A stretch of DNA of 64,000 nt from Ligustrum vulgare (GCA_963555705.1 OY743171.1:20087352-20151351); one strand, 5' to 3'; shown: positions 11,674 through 23,599, counted from the first letter of the stretch. Made by a program: numbers and translations. The notes: generated by a model from the sequence alone, not told the origin.

Positions 11674-11989
11674 GTGTTTCAGTTTGCTGATATGTACTAA
11701 TGTCCATAGAACAATGGCCTGAAGCACTATGTTTGCCTTGACTGTTGTGATTTTTCTGGATATCAGGTGAAAATTTGTCCATCACTAATTATTTTCAACA
11801 TTTGTAGCTGTACTAATGACCTTAAAAAATTGAACTTTCATTTGCCTAGACTTAGTATAAAACTTGTGTATTGATGATCATTTAAGGATGAGCTGTTGTG
11901 GGGTGCTACTTGGTTGCACAAGGCCACCAAGAATATAAGGTACCTTAATTACATTCAAGCAAATGGAGAGACCCTTGGTGCTGATGAAG
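11674..11989 (+). pseudogene. GH9 endo-1,4-beta-glucanase, two-exon fragment
   Basis: Two exon-like blocks, 11674-11766 and 11887-11989, flank a 120-bp intron with GT...AG ends. The first reads VFQFADMY, then two stops (TAA, TAG), then a segment ending DFSGYQ. The second reads [16 protein letters not shown] and continues through [16 protein letters not shown]. Glycosyl hydrolase family 9 endoglucanases share the FADKY, CSYSGYQ and DELLWGAAWL-ATK motifs in this order. The stops and the lost Cys/Tyr context show decay. The retained intron indicates capture of genomic DNA, not a processed transcript. Confidence 0.82.
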
Positions 11990-12177
11990 GTCACTTTTTG
12001 AAATAAGTTTGCCCTTTTTCAAGTCTCTTTTTGTGATAATTCAAGTTAATTACATTTGTGTTGCAATTTGAGGCATTTCAAGTTAATTAAATTGCACTAA
12101 TCTATTTAATATATAAAGGTAGGAAAGTTGGAAATGAGTTTCTTAAAGACTCTCGCTCAAGAAAAGGGGGGAAAGAG

Positions 12178-12540
12178 ATCTTGCTTTGTTTATGATTTTG
12201 AATTTTTAGCGCTACCAAATTGTGCAAGTGAAAATATCACTTTTTGCTGATCTTTGACTATTCAGGAAAAAGTAAGATCTTGCTTTGTTTATCACTTTGA
12301 ATTGCTCAGTGCTACCAGATTATGCAAGTGAAAAGATCACTTTTTGCTTATCTTTGACTATTCAAGCAAAATGCTTAGTATTTCAAGTAATATCTTGCTT
12401 TGTTTATGACTTTGAATTGCTCAGTGCTACTAGATTATTATGCAAGTGAAAAGATCACTTTTTGTTGATCTTTTCACTATTCAGGAAAAATGCTTAGTAT
12501 TTAAGGTAAGATCTTGCTTTGTTTATGACTTTGAATTCCC
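12178..12540 (+). repeat. tandem repeat, about 3.3 copies of 99-119 bp
   Basis: Units starting ATCTTGCTTTGTTTAT begin at 12178, 12277, 12392 and 12511. Each carries CAAGTGAAAAGATCACTTTTTG and related sequence. The middle units are about 90 percent alike by eye. The array lies between the GH9 and polyamine oxidase fragments. Confidence 0.85.
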
Positions 12541-12861
12541 TTCAACATCATTAGCTGAGCTAATTGAATTCCTTATCCTTTTCAGGCACACACCATTCCT
12601 GTCCATGTAGAATATGTAGAAGGTATCCAATTGACAAACATGGATAATATATTCATTAAATTTATTGTAAAGTTGTGTTTGATTCATATTTATTTGTATA
12701 GAAAATGTCAAATCATAGAAAACATTTTCCACCTTTTATATATGTTTGTGTTTGATATGTATCTTAAATTGATTTTGCTGAGCCTTCTTCTAATGACGAG
12801 TTCTCTTGATAGGTTTAGTGGTAATTTAATTTACCCTAATTGTGTGATAGTGATAACAAAA

Positions 12862-13131
12862 ATGGTGTCCAAAAAGCCCAGGATTGTGATAATTGGTGCA
12901 GGAGTTGCTAGCTTAACTGTTGCTAACAAGCTCTATATAGCTACAACCTCGAAAGAACATTTCGAGTTTTTGGTTGTAGCGGGTGGAACAAGAATTGGTG
13001 GCAGAATTAACACTTATGTATTTTGTGGTGACAGGATCGAGCTAGGTGCTACTTGGATCCACGGAATTGGGGGTAGCCTAATTCACAAAATTGCTCAAGA
13101 AATCAATTCATTAGAGTCTGAACAGTCGTGA
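12862..13131 (+). pseudogene. polyamine oxidase (PAO5-like) N-terminal fragment
   Basis: From an ATG at 12862 the frame reads about 89 residues that match the N-terminus of plant PAO5-type flavin amine oxidases: a beta strand with IVIIGAG, then ANKLY, a GGTRIGGRI block and GATWIHGIGGS. These motifs make up the FAD-binding Rossmann start and the RIGGR pyrophosphate-contact motif. The third Rossmann glycine region reads GAGVAS in place of GAGMAG. The frame stops after SLESEQS, where the intact enzyme (about 530 residues) would continue, and nothing homologous follows. The frame is open upstream to 12631, but that part is not PAO-like. It is a captured or truncated fragment without the substrate-binding domain. 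Confidence 0.85.
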
Positions 13132-15307
13132 AAATGTATGTATGGGATTTTGGAGGATCCTTTCACTATATTTTATTTGTTAATACATTACTATATATTA
13201 GTATATATAAATATGCATTACTATTAGTATTTAGTTCGTTGTTTGAGTTTTTTTATTACGCCTAAAGAGAGAATCATTATTCAGATTTTTACTTGAATGT
13301 TGATTCAAGTTGATTATTGAATCGTTTTACTTGGAAAAGCTTGAAAATTTTTAATTCAAACTTATCTATCGGGTTCTATCGCTCTTTGCTTATAATTATT
13401 CTACTATAAATTTTTGATAAGGATGGGCGAAGGTACAAATTTCTGATAAGGATAGGCATCCAATAAGTTCCACTGTAAATGTTTTTAAAAGATGGGAAAC
13501 TTGAATGCTTTGAGGTTTAAAAATGCTTTGATTTTAGTGAGAATTAAGGCTTTTTAGTTAATTTTGCACTCTCTCTGTTTTGGTGTGGTTGATGTTGTGC
13601 TTTTTGCATTGTGTAAAATGGTGTAATAAGTGGTAAGATAGATGTAATTGAAAATATTTATGCCAACGAATGTTATGCTTGACCTTATCTGATATGTGAT
13701 TGTTCCACTGTCAGAATTTGTTTTTCTGATTTGAATTATTTCCTGATGTTTGATTTGGACATTCAACTGTATTTTCATGTTAGATTCACAAGCTTCTGTG
13801 GTTTCTGTGAAGACTGGATGAAAATAATAATAGAGAGAGAATTTTGGAGTTCTAAGAAACTATATTTTAGTCTATGGTGAAAGTATTCATAATTCTTAAT
13901 GATGATCTTCTATTCAAGGTTACTTCTATTTTTTGGGGTAAAGAAGTTAATAATCATGGAAAATATGATCATTCTTTTCCCGAATATTTATTTTATCGGT
14001 ATTTTAGTTTCGGGGTCCTTTGAATTAGTTTTCTTGATCTAAAAAAGAGGAGAAATTTTGTGGGTTTTTAATGGTGATTGATTGGCTATGGTGGAGGTTA
14101 CAAAGCATTGCATTCTAAGGTACAAATATTCATTTTTTTAACACTCATAATTGATTATTTAGATTATCTGATGAGATGGTTGGTTTGTTGATGTATGATG
14201 ATGACGACGACAACGAAAGCTTCCTTTTTAAAGTAGTTTAGCATATATGTCTCTATTTGATGTTAATTTTATACTTATTAATATTTTTATTTAATTAGGT
14301 ATTTTTTTTTTGTTTGTTGTTCTTATTTTAATATTATTATGTCCCTGTTTGATATTCATTAAAACCTCATTATAATAAGTTTTTACAATTTGGTATAGTA
14401 ACTTGATGTTAGACAATTGCTTGAAGGGTCATCGTCTGTGTCAACAATGAGAGAGAGAGAGCAGTTGAAACACGTGTAGGATGTATAACCCTCCATCCAC
14501 AGTCAAATAATCCACGTGGTGACAATTTGGAAAAAAACACTAGCTACAATGGTTCTTTTGTAGGCCAACTGTAATGTTTTTCAAAATAATGTCATGCATG
14601 CATGGGACCCACAACTTAATATGACATGACAAAAAAATTCATTAAAATGATTTTTAATGTAAACCAAACAGATGCTATGAATTATTTATCCTATTTGTTA
14701 TTAAGTGATTAATGTTTTTAAATGAAAATTGGAAAAAAAGAAGTTAAAATGCTACGTGTAATTATCAATATTAAAATTATGTTTTTGTTACTAAAATTAA
14801 AATCAATTATTATCCTCTATATTATAAATTATATTTTTCTGAAATGTATTTTAATATTATTAAATATTTTTAACAAATTTACTCTTCGTTCGACGATTAT
14901 ATTTTTCTCAATAAGCAAAATATTAATTTTGTGAAAAAATATATATTCCAGAAAGAGTTAAAATAAATATATTCTATATAAAATGTGTTACGTTACAAAT
15001 GAAAAAAAAAAAAATTGGATTAATATATTTTAAAAATAAATAAATAAAAACATTGAAGATTTACTTCCTTAAAAAAAAAAAATGAGTGTGTTCAACATGC
15101 ATATTATGAGAATCATTAATTTGTTGGTGTCAACTTTTTGTTATCAACACATAAGTTAAATAAAACTTAATCATTTTTTTTTATTTTGACGAAAAAATTA
15201 AATATATATAATATTAATATATTTATAAAAAGGATGAAAAAAAAATTAAATAATGTATAAATTGAAGTTTGAATGAAATGTAACTAATACATTAAAAAAA
15301 TAACTTA

Positions 15308-15474
15308 GCCTCTGTTTGTTAAAATTTTTTTGTTTAAAAACATGTTTTTTTTATGTAATCTAGGTAAAATGTGTGGTTGAAAAATGGAGAGAGAAAATAT
15401 ATATGGTTAAAAAGTAAATTGGGGAATTGTGAAGGAAAAAAACATGTTTAAAAGCATGTTTGCCAAGCATAACC
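15308..15474. mobile_element. Tourist-like MITE, 167 bp, inside the Helitron
   Basis: Flanked by TTA on both sides (15305-15307 and 15475-15477), as for PIF/Harbinger MITEs. Ends GCCTCTGTTTGTT and CTTGGCAAACATGC-type (on the opposite strand) are imperfect inverted repeats. Internal sequence (GTGGTTGAAAAATGGAGAG) resembles MITE copies at 37.8 and 39.6 kb. Confidence 0.55.
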
Positions 15475-15765
15475 TTAATTGAAATTCAAAATATATTGAA
15501 AGGAAATATCGTGATAAGATCGACAAATTTTCAAGGAAAACGTAAATAAAAGTCGAAATAAATTTAATACAAAATTTTAATTAATTGTCAAATTTCAAGA
15601 CGCGTGGAACACTGGGGTATTGTTTCTTTTTCTATTTTGATTAATTTTTTTTTTTTAAATTTCAAATTCGATAAAATTTTGTATTTAAATGTTATTTGTA
15701 CTATTTTTTTTAGTATGATAGTATAATCAACATATTTTCATAAATTTTATTTCATGGATATAAAT

Positions 15766-15794
15766 CCCGTGCATCGCACGGGTGATAGAACTAG
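15766..15794 (+). other. Helitron 3' terminus: hairpin plus CTAG
   Basis: 7-bp stem with a 3-base loop, an 8-base gap, then CTAG followed by host T. It defines the right end of the 9477-15794 element. Confidence 0.85.
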
Positions 15795-16496
15795 TTTTTT
15801 AATAATAATAATATTTTAATATTTTATAATTATAAATTGAATTAAGACCTGATTTTAAAGTTACATACGTTTATTCTCATTTATGAATTTGAATATTTAA
15901 AAGTAGGGGTGAGTCTAATTTCCAATATATTTAGGACTAATTAGGCCCACTCTTATATTCTGAATTAAATTTTTTTAGAATTAGATAATGTGATAATATT
16001 TAACAAAATCAGTTATAATCTAGACAACATCTTTTCTCTCTATGGAAACGAGAGATAGACTCATCTATAGTTTCCTTCTTCAGACGGCACCGTCAAAATC
16101 ACAAGTCAGATTTAAAAGAGCTTTTTGAATGCTATTTAAATTGCTTTTTAGCTTCTGCAACTCATAGCTTCAAATACTTCCCGTCATGTATTGAGTCGAA
16201 TACACAAATGGGATTTTGGAATGCGATAAACATTGCATATCAACTTCTGCATCAAATACATCTCGTCATGTGCGGAGTCTAATTCAATTTTTGGTTAAAA
16301 TGTGTTTTTTTTTTTTTATTATTTCTATTTAAGCACTTCAATTTGAATGGGTACAACTAGTTATGGATAACTGGTTTTGCTTTATTGTTTACTTCTTAAT
16401 ATGCATAAACGTTTATTGCTTTGTAACATTTATAAAGTTTCTGTATATAAACCTTGGGAATTTTGAGCGTATGATTGACTTTGAAATCACATTAAT
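15795..16496. other. no gene seen
   Basis: AT-rich intergenic sequence with no recognised coding frame or terminal repeats. Confidence 0.4.
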
Positions 16497-17400
16497 TTAA
16501 TTAATTACAAACTACACAAATGCTTACGAATACATTAGTGACAATTGTAATTTAATTATAAAATTAAAATAAAGTTATAATAGTATTGCAAACTCTAATT
16601 GATTACATGATGTAATTAAGTTGCAATTGCAATTCAAATTCAGATGAATGTAATTAATTTAATTAATTTTTTTTAAAAAAATGTCATGTTTTACAACTTC
16701 ATTAGTTACAATTGAAATAAAGTTACAATTGTAATTAATTACAAAATATAATTCATTACAATTTGTAACTAATTTAATTAGTTTTAAAAGAGAAATGAAA
16801 TTTCAAGTGACTTGTAATATATAATTAAGTTACATTTGTAATTGATTACAAAATTGAAATTAAATTACAATTGTAATTAATTACAAAATTGAAAGAAAGT
16901 TACAATTGTAATTTATTGTAAAATGGAATTAAGTTGCAATTGTAATTAAGATACAATTGTAAATAATTATAACTTGTAACCAATTCAATTAATTTCGAGT
17001 GAATTGTAATATACAATTAAGTTACATTTGTAATTGGTTACAAAATTGAAATTAAATTATAGCTGTAATTAATTACAAAATTGAATGAAAGTTACAATTG
17101 TAATTTATTGTAAAATGAAATTAAGTTACAATTGTAATTAAGATACAGTTGTAAATAATTATAACTTATAACCAATTCAATTAATTTCGAGTGAATTATA
17201 ATATATAATTAAGTTACAATTGTAATTAATTATAATTTATAAATTTAATTAATTTTAAAAGAAAAATGAAATTTTGAGTTACTTGTAATGTACAATTAAA
17301 TTACAATTAAGTTGTAATTGTATTAATTATAATTTCTAACTAATTCAATTAATTTCAACAATTAAACCTTTCATTTTATTACAAATTATCATTAGTTACA
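16497..17400. repeat. AT-rich array of TTACAATTGTAA-type palindromes
   Basis: Many copies of GTTACAATTGTAATTAATTACAAAATTGAA and variants. A larger tandem order of about 187-195 bp is visible: the phrase GTGAATTGTAATATACAATTAAG recurs near 16806, 17001 and 17188. No coding potential. Confidence 0.75.
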
Positions 17401-17473
17401 CTTTGGACACACACCATTTATTTTCAATCGAAGTTGTTGGAATCTTATCACCCATCACTTTTCATGAATTTTG

Positions 17474-17870
17474 CAGTGTTCTAAAAAGCGTGAAGCGTGA
17501 CGAAGCGTGGAGCTCAAGAGTCAAGTTTTTGAAGCTTAAGCGGGAGTAAGCGTTTTTCAATTCCTAAATATTTAATTTAAATTTTACACATACTTGAACA
17601 AGTAAAAAAAAAAAAAAAGGAAAAAAAAAAAAAAAAAAAAAGCCAGCTGCGCGCATCGGGCACGCTTAAGCGCGCACAATGCGCGCTTAAGCTCGCTTCA
17701 GCACGCGTTGTGCGCGCTTAAGCGCGCTTATGCGCGCACTGTGCGCGCTTCGCGCGCGCTTTTCAGAACAAAAATTTTCAAAACGCGTTTTTCTCGCTTT
17801 TCGCCAAAGCGACGCGCGAGAGGCGCGCGTCGCGCGTATGCGCGCACAGTGCGCGCGTTTTAGAACACTG
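17474..17870. mobile_element. non-autonomous hAT-like element, 397 bp, with 8-bp TSD
   Basis: Terminal inverted repeats CAGTGTTCTAAAAAGCG (left) and CGCGCGTTTTAGAACACTG (right), flanked by a perfect 8-bp duplication GAATTTTG at 17466-17473 and 17871-17878. Most of the interior from 17641 is GCGCGC / AAGCGCGC low complexity, extremely CpG-rich for this AT-rich neighbourhood; a poly-A run precedes it. Frames open in it are not genes. Confidence 0.95.
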
Positions 17871-17878
17871 GAATTTTG

Positions 17879-18289
17879 TGTGCAACTTCATGCAGTTCAG
17901 CGAGATAAAGCTTTGGATAGATAACTTCACAACCTAATTGAACTATTTGTAGCAAAGAAGGTTAGAATTTTTTATTTTATCTAAATTTCAATTATGTAAT
18001 AAACTTTTAATTTTGGAAATTCCTGTAATATTGAGCGCAATTTATATTCTTTAAAGTGAAATATGGTGGAAAATTAAACCAGTATACTACTTTTTCATTT
18101 TTCTTCCCTGCATTTCAGGCTCAAGTGGAAGGTAGTGTTAGTGAAATTCATCTGAAAGAGGTTGAATCTGAAAGATTAATTGGGCTGTGGAAAATAAACG
18201 AAACGGGCAACGCAAATCTGAATACTGCAAGGAGTAGGTTTAGAAAAGAATTGAAACTAGCAACACAAGCGACTATGTGCTCAGTATGA
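17879..18289 (+). pseudogene. two exon-like blocks of an unidentified gene
   Basis: A block ending at 17960 (frame with LHAVQRDKALDR, a TAA, then LHNLIELFVAKK) is joined by a 158-bp GT-AG intron to a block at 18119-18289 (AQVEGSVSEIHLKEVESERLIGLWKI..., ending ATMCSV and a stop). Composition and splice signals suggest real former exons, but I do not recognise the family. The first block has a stop in frame and is interrupted just upstream by the 17474-17870 hAT insertion, so it is probably a gene relic. It lies 1 kb upstream of, and in the same direction as, the eL32 gene. Confidence 0.35.
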
Positions 18290-18447
18290 TTTTCAATCAC
18301 CTGATTTTTAAAATATATTTTATATTTTTGAAATAACTTTTAAAATACCTGATATTTTAAAATATGCCGTTAAAGTTTTAATATTTGGATAATTAACCTG
18401 TGGGTTAATTATCCCTTAATGCTAAAATCCAATAGCAATTTTCCTAT

Positions 18448-18600
18448 TGGGCCTTGTGGATCAATGAGAGAGGGCTTATCTTAGCGGTTTTATGCCTGAC
18501 CCAGTAAGTAGCGTAATCCAATCCAATCCAGTCTGCAGTAATTTATAGTACCGAACCCTAAATCCAAGCCCCGTCAGGTATAAAACGTGAACCCTAGCCG
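18448..18600 (+). promoter_or_regulatory. eL32 promoter: site II-like and telo-box motifs
   Basis: TGGGCC at 18448-18453 matches the site II element (TGGGCY), and AACCCTA occurs at 18554-18560 and again at 18590-18596, matching the telo-box. In plants this pair is characteristic of ribosomal protein promoters (established knowledge). The placement 80-230 bp ahead of the 5' UTR exon end fits. Confidence 0.6.
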
Positions 18601-19275
18601 AATCTCCATTTTCTCTCCATCGTACTTCCGCCACCACACAGTGACACAGAAGGAGCTCCTCTCGGCTTTGCAACAAGGTTCGATCTCTCACTCTTTCCCA
18701 CTCACCCATAAATACATAAATACGTATATGTGTGTTAAATTTTGTCAATTTGTACACAGTTTCGGACTGTGTTCATATATTGGTTCGTTTGTTTCTGTTA
18801 AGGTAATATGAGATTCAATGCGAATTGATTGGTAGAATTGTTTTGTGGTTCCATTTTCTATACGGTGTTTATGTTCAGCTTTGTAAGAAATCAAATTTGT
18901 GTCTTTTCCACTGAATCATGTTCATAAATATTATCTTATAAATGCACGAAATGATAATCATATTTCTTATATGCTGTGCTTGAGCAACTTACGGACCGGA
19001 CAATGTAGGAAAGGTTTTATGTGTTTCTAATGTGATTTTCGATTTGTTTCTCCCAAATTTATTTTTCCAAGGAAAATATGTGCTTCAGTTGATGGTTAGG
19101 ATATTTTTGTTTAGTATATGTTTCATATCAATTTACTGAAATGTTGCGATGCTAGTGTACTCTATTTTTGTTATGTCCTAAGTATTCAGTCTTCTACCAT
19201 TCATGTTATAATGAAGTTAATTTTGTTTTAGAAACCTATGATGTTCCTGTTATAGTGAAGATAATTTTGTTGTAG
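18601..19275 (+). other. eL32 5' UTR exon and leader intron
   Basis: A pyrimidine-rich leader exon ends at 18677 (CAACAAG followed by GTTCGA); the intron 18678-19275 ends TTGTTGTAG, seven bases before the ATG. Leader introns are common in plant ribosomal protein genes. The transcription start is not defined by the sequence. Confidence 0.5.
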
Positions 19276-19282
19276 AAACGAG

Positions 19283-20241
<959 letters not shown>

Positions 20242-20849
20242 TTTGTGTAATGGCTTTAGATTTTCAATACAATTTTAAATTATTATGTAGTATCAGAAGA
20301 TTTTATGCGAATTCTATTTGGGCAAGTTTTGTTTTGATTCTGGAGCTTTTCATTGAGACTCTATGGCATGACCACTTCATTCCGTTGTCAAACAATATTT
20401 TGGTTTATTCTGTGTTGTCTTCTTGGAAGTTCCATTTCGTTTCGAAATTCATGCAATTTTTCATATTGTTCTCGTGTTGGTTAAATGCTTATTATCTTGA
20501 AGCTACTTGCTGTCTTAAACAATTGTTTTTCAGTATTGTTTGACCTGAAACTGTGAGTACGTATTGTGATTTGAGTATTTTGACCATTATATGATAATAG
20601 TTACGTAATCCTCGCTTTGAACGGATTGATGCTCGTTGAGCTGAATCTGGAGATCTTGGACGAGCATGTAGCTACCTAAGAAGAAACCAAGGTTGAGAGT
20701 CATTGCAATATTTCTGGTATTAGTAATGCCAAAGATTTTTTTAACTGAAATCGAGTTCATAACAAACCTCTTCTAATAGAAAACGAAGAAAAATAATTTA
20801 ATCCACAATCGTTGAAGATATTGACTCTCCAAAACAATTGAAGAGCTTA
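20242..20849 (+). other. eL32 3' UTR and downstream spacer
   Basis: T-rich sequence follows the stop and includes TAATGGCTTTAG and TTTGAC stretches typical of a plant 3' UTR. The exact poly(A) site cannot be fixed. No other gene is seen. Confidence 0.4.
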
Positions 20850-21764
20850 GGTTCCGTTCTCTTTGCTGTTTTTAGTTCGTTTTGAGTTTTAGATTTTTAA
20901 AAATATCGAAAATGCGTTTACTTTGCATATTTTTAGAAATGCGTTTTTCAAAATACAAAAAAAAAATAAATAAATAAAGAAACTTTAAAACGAGTTTATT
21001 GCATTTTGGATATTTTGTGTTTTTTTTTTTCTTTTTGGTAAATGTGAGATATTACATTCACTTGAAATTTTTATGTTATTTTGTCATTATATATAAATTC
21101 ATATTAAGATTTTTTTTTTTTTTGGTAAATGTGACACTATCTTCACTTGAAGTTCTTATGTTATTTTGCCATTATATATAGACCGATGTTAAGATTTTTT
21201 TTTTTTAAATGTGAGACACTACCTTCATTTGAAATTCTTATGTTATTTTGCCATTATATATAGATCTATGCTAAGATTTTTTTTTTTTTTTTGTGAGACA
21301 CTTCATTCACTTGAAATTCTTATTTTATTTTGCCATTATATATAGATCCATGTTAATTTTTTTTTTTTTTTTTTTTTGTGAATGTGATACACTTCCTTTA
21401 CTTGAAGTTTCTATATTATTTTGTCATTATATATAGATACATGTTAAGATCTTGGTACGGGATTGGATTCTTGTTTAGCTGAACAATATTAATGATGAAT
21501 TTATTGACATAGAGAACTAAATGATTTATTGACATTAAAATTAACGTAATTCAACAAATCAACAATTTTTACATATAAAATATCACAAAATAAATATATC
21601 AGAAAATTACAAAGTAAACACATTTTTCAGTTTTCTACTTTTGAAAACAGTTTTCCAAAATCATAAAGAGAACATGTTTTCAGCAATCCTAAAACAAACA
21701 ACCAAAATCCAAAATTCAAAACAAAATCCAAAATTCAAAATCGAAATACAAAGAGAACGACCCT
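20850..21764. mobile_element. candidate MITE-like element with internal tandem array
   Basis: The left edge GGTTCCGTTCTCTTTG and right edge CAAAGAGAACGACCCT are imperfect inverted repeats, each next to TTA (20847-20849 and 21765-21767). This would fit a PIF/Harbinger-type element of about 915 bp. The ends are not fully symmetrical, so the call is tentative. Confidence 0.4.
21017..21455 (+). repeat. five tandem copies of an approximately 85-bp unit
   Basis: Each unit has a long T run, then AATGTGAGACACTNCNTTCACTTGAA, TTATGTTATTTTGCCATTATATATAGA and ATGTTAAGAT. Units begin near 21017, 21110, 21195, 21276 and 21358. Variation is mainly in T-run length. Confidence 0.85.
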
Positions 21765-21871
21765 TTAGCAAATAGAATTCTAGCTGGTAGTTTTTAACAT
21801 TTTCAAGATACTGACAAATTTCTTCTAGATAAACTTGTAAGTTGTAACTTACATATTTCATGGATTCAAAC

Positions 21872-22032
21872 CATTGTTGTAAAAACCCAGGTCGGGTCGA
21901 CTGGGATACCCATGATGGGTCAAGACCCGGATCGGGTGACATATAAAAATTGGTCTAGTCAAACTCGATCAATGATCCAGGTCGATCAGGGAAAGCGGTT
22001 GACCCTTAAACCAGTCAGGTCTGAAAACATTG
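21872..22032. mobile_element. small hAT-like MITE, 161 bp
   Basis: Ends CATTGTTGTAAAAACCCAG and the inverted counterpart of CAATGTTTTCAGACC. The flanking octamers ATTCAAAC and GTTCAAAT agree at 6 of 8 positions. The GC-rich interior (GGGTCGACTGGG, AGACCCGG) is typical of small plant hAT derivatives. Confidence 0.45.
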
Positions 22033-22135
22033 GTTCAAATTATATAAATATCATTTTAAATAATGTTATGTTATACGTACATTCACTTTTACACTTTCAT
22101 TTACGTCAATGTGATGTATCTAGATCTTGTAGAAT

Positions 22136-22138
<3 letters not shown>

Positions 22139-22181
<43 letters not shown>
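22139..22181. repeat. (TA)n microsatellite
   Basis: About 21 uninterrupted TA dinucleotides. Confidence 0.95.
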
Positions 22182-22186
<5 letters not shown>

Positions 22187-22319
22187 CGAAACTTATTAAT
22201 GTTTAATTAAATTTAGTTCTATGCAATTTTTTTACTTTATTATATAAAAGTTTAATGTTGCTTTCTATTCAAAGATTGGATTTGAGTATAGATAAAAAGT
22301 GAGTCTGATTCAATACGAG

Positions 22320-22508
22320 TGTTAGAGTTAGCTTGTTAGTTGGTTCGTTAATTAGCTATTAGGAAATTGTTTCTTGTTAGTTAAATGTTAGTTAAACTAG
22401 TTAGTTAGTTAGTTACTTTTCAATTTCGTCTATAAATAGATTATGTTGTATTTATTCTTATAGATGATTTTGATAATAATGAGTACATAACTAATTCTCT
22501 CAATCTCA
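22320..22508 (+). repeat. 5' LTR of copia element 1
   Basis: 189 bp, starts TG and ends CA, contains CTATAAATAGA (TATA box) and matches 26768-26956 with scattered differences. Confidence 0.9.
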
Positions 22509-22679
22509 ATATGGTATCAAAGCAATTGCTCATTCTTCTATGATTATGCATTGCCGATTTCCTGTTACGATAATCAGCTCAATTCCCAATGAATCATTTA
22601 GTTCTTAGGTATCACTGCCACACCTTCTCCCAAGAAGATCAGTACTGATGATGCCTCAACACCCTACTTCCTCCATCAT

Positions 22680-23560
22680 TCAGATAATTCTGGAGTGATT
22701 CTAGTCTCGCAGCCCCTCACTGGAGAAAATTGTGCCTCATGGCACACGACGATGATGATAACATTATCCGTGAAGAACAAATTAGGCTTCATTGATGGAT
22801 AGATTACAAAACCTGAAGGTAATGATTTGGAGATAATAAATTCGTGGATTCGTAATAACAACATTGTTATTTCATGGATATTGAATTCAATTTCCAAAGA
22901 CATATCTGCCAGTGTGAGATTTGCTCAATCGGCACATGAAATTTGGATGATCTTAGATCTCAACTCCAATAGAGAAATAGACCTCACATCTTTTAGCTAC
23001 GTCGTGCTGTAATGAATTTAACTCGGACATGATTTTGTAAGCATTTAGTTCACGAAATTGAAAACCATTTGGGAAGAACTCAGCAATTATAGGCCGATTT
23101 GCTTATGGATCCTTTGCCACCTATAAATAGAGTTTTCAGTCTGATTTCCTAGGAAGAACACCAACGGAAGATTGGAATTCCCGCTGATACAAATCCAAGT
23201 TTATCTGGTAACATGGCCTTTGCTATAAAAGGTAGTGAAAATTTCAAGAGACGAGTGAGCTACAATAATAAAGGAAGATATAGAGGACAGAAGAGAGAAA
23301 GACCTTTTTGCTCCTATTGCAAAACTCATGGCACACCATTGACAAATGCTTCAAATTACATGGTTATCCACCATGTTTCAAGTTCAAACCAAGAGAAAAT
23401 GCATCTTCTCCCGGCTATGCTGCTATCAATCAGTTTTCTAATCAGTCTTATGCATGTTCTAAGGTGAAAAATCAAGGCACTACTGGAGCCTTCTTCAAAA
23501 GTTGGACACCAATCAATGCCAACAACTTATATCTATGCTTTCTACTCATCTAAATTCATC
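22680..23560 (+). pseudogene. copia 1 gag remains
   Basis: Frames carry typical copia gag phrases: LTGENCASWHTTMM, then WILNSISKDISASV, then a basic stretch before a CSYCKTHG knuckle-like motif. The frame is interrupted by stops (after FIDG, and near 23010) and by frame shifts around 23300, where the zinc-knuckle histidine/cysteine spacing is lost. It is non-functional. Confidence 0.7.
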
Positions 23561-23599
23561 TGTCAAACTTGCTGGTGACAACTCAAAAATTCCATCTAC

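Larger units (their letters stand above)
9477..15794 (+). mobile_element. Helitron-like element with captured gene fragments, 6.3 kb
   Basis: The left end reads TCCCTTACTATATAAAAGG at 9477, matching the TC...TATAWAAAGG 5' terminus of plant Helitrons. The right end has a hairpin (CCCGTGC-ATC-GCACGGG, 15766-15782) followed after 8 bases by CTAG at 15791-15794, the Helitron 3' signature. The flanking host bases are A (9476) and T (15795), as expected because Helitrons insert between A and T without target duplication. No RepHel coding sequence was seen, so it would be non-autonomous. Inside are pieces of GAPDH, a GH9 endoglucanase and a polyamine oxidase, all in the plus orientation. A second TACTATATAAAAG motif at about 9569 could be a nested or alternative 5' end. 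Confidence 0.75.

Noticed and set aside
12631..12861. N-terminal extension of the polyamine oxidase frame
   Set aside because: Open by chance; Ile/Phe/Leu-rich and not like the family, whose start corresponds to 12862.
17730..17924. Arg/Ala-rich 64-residue frame
   Set aside because: It is a product of GCGCGC repeats in the hAT element, not a gene.
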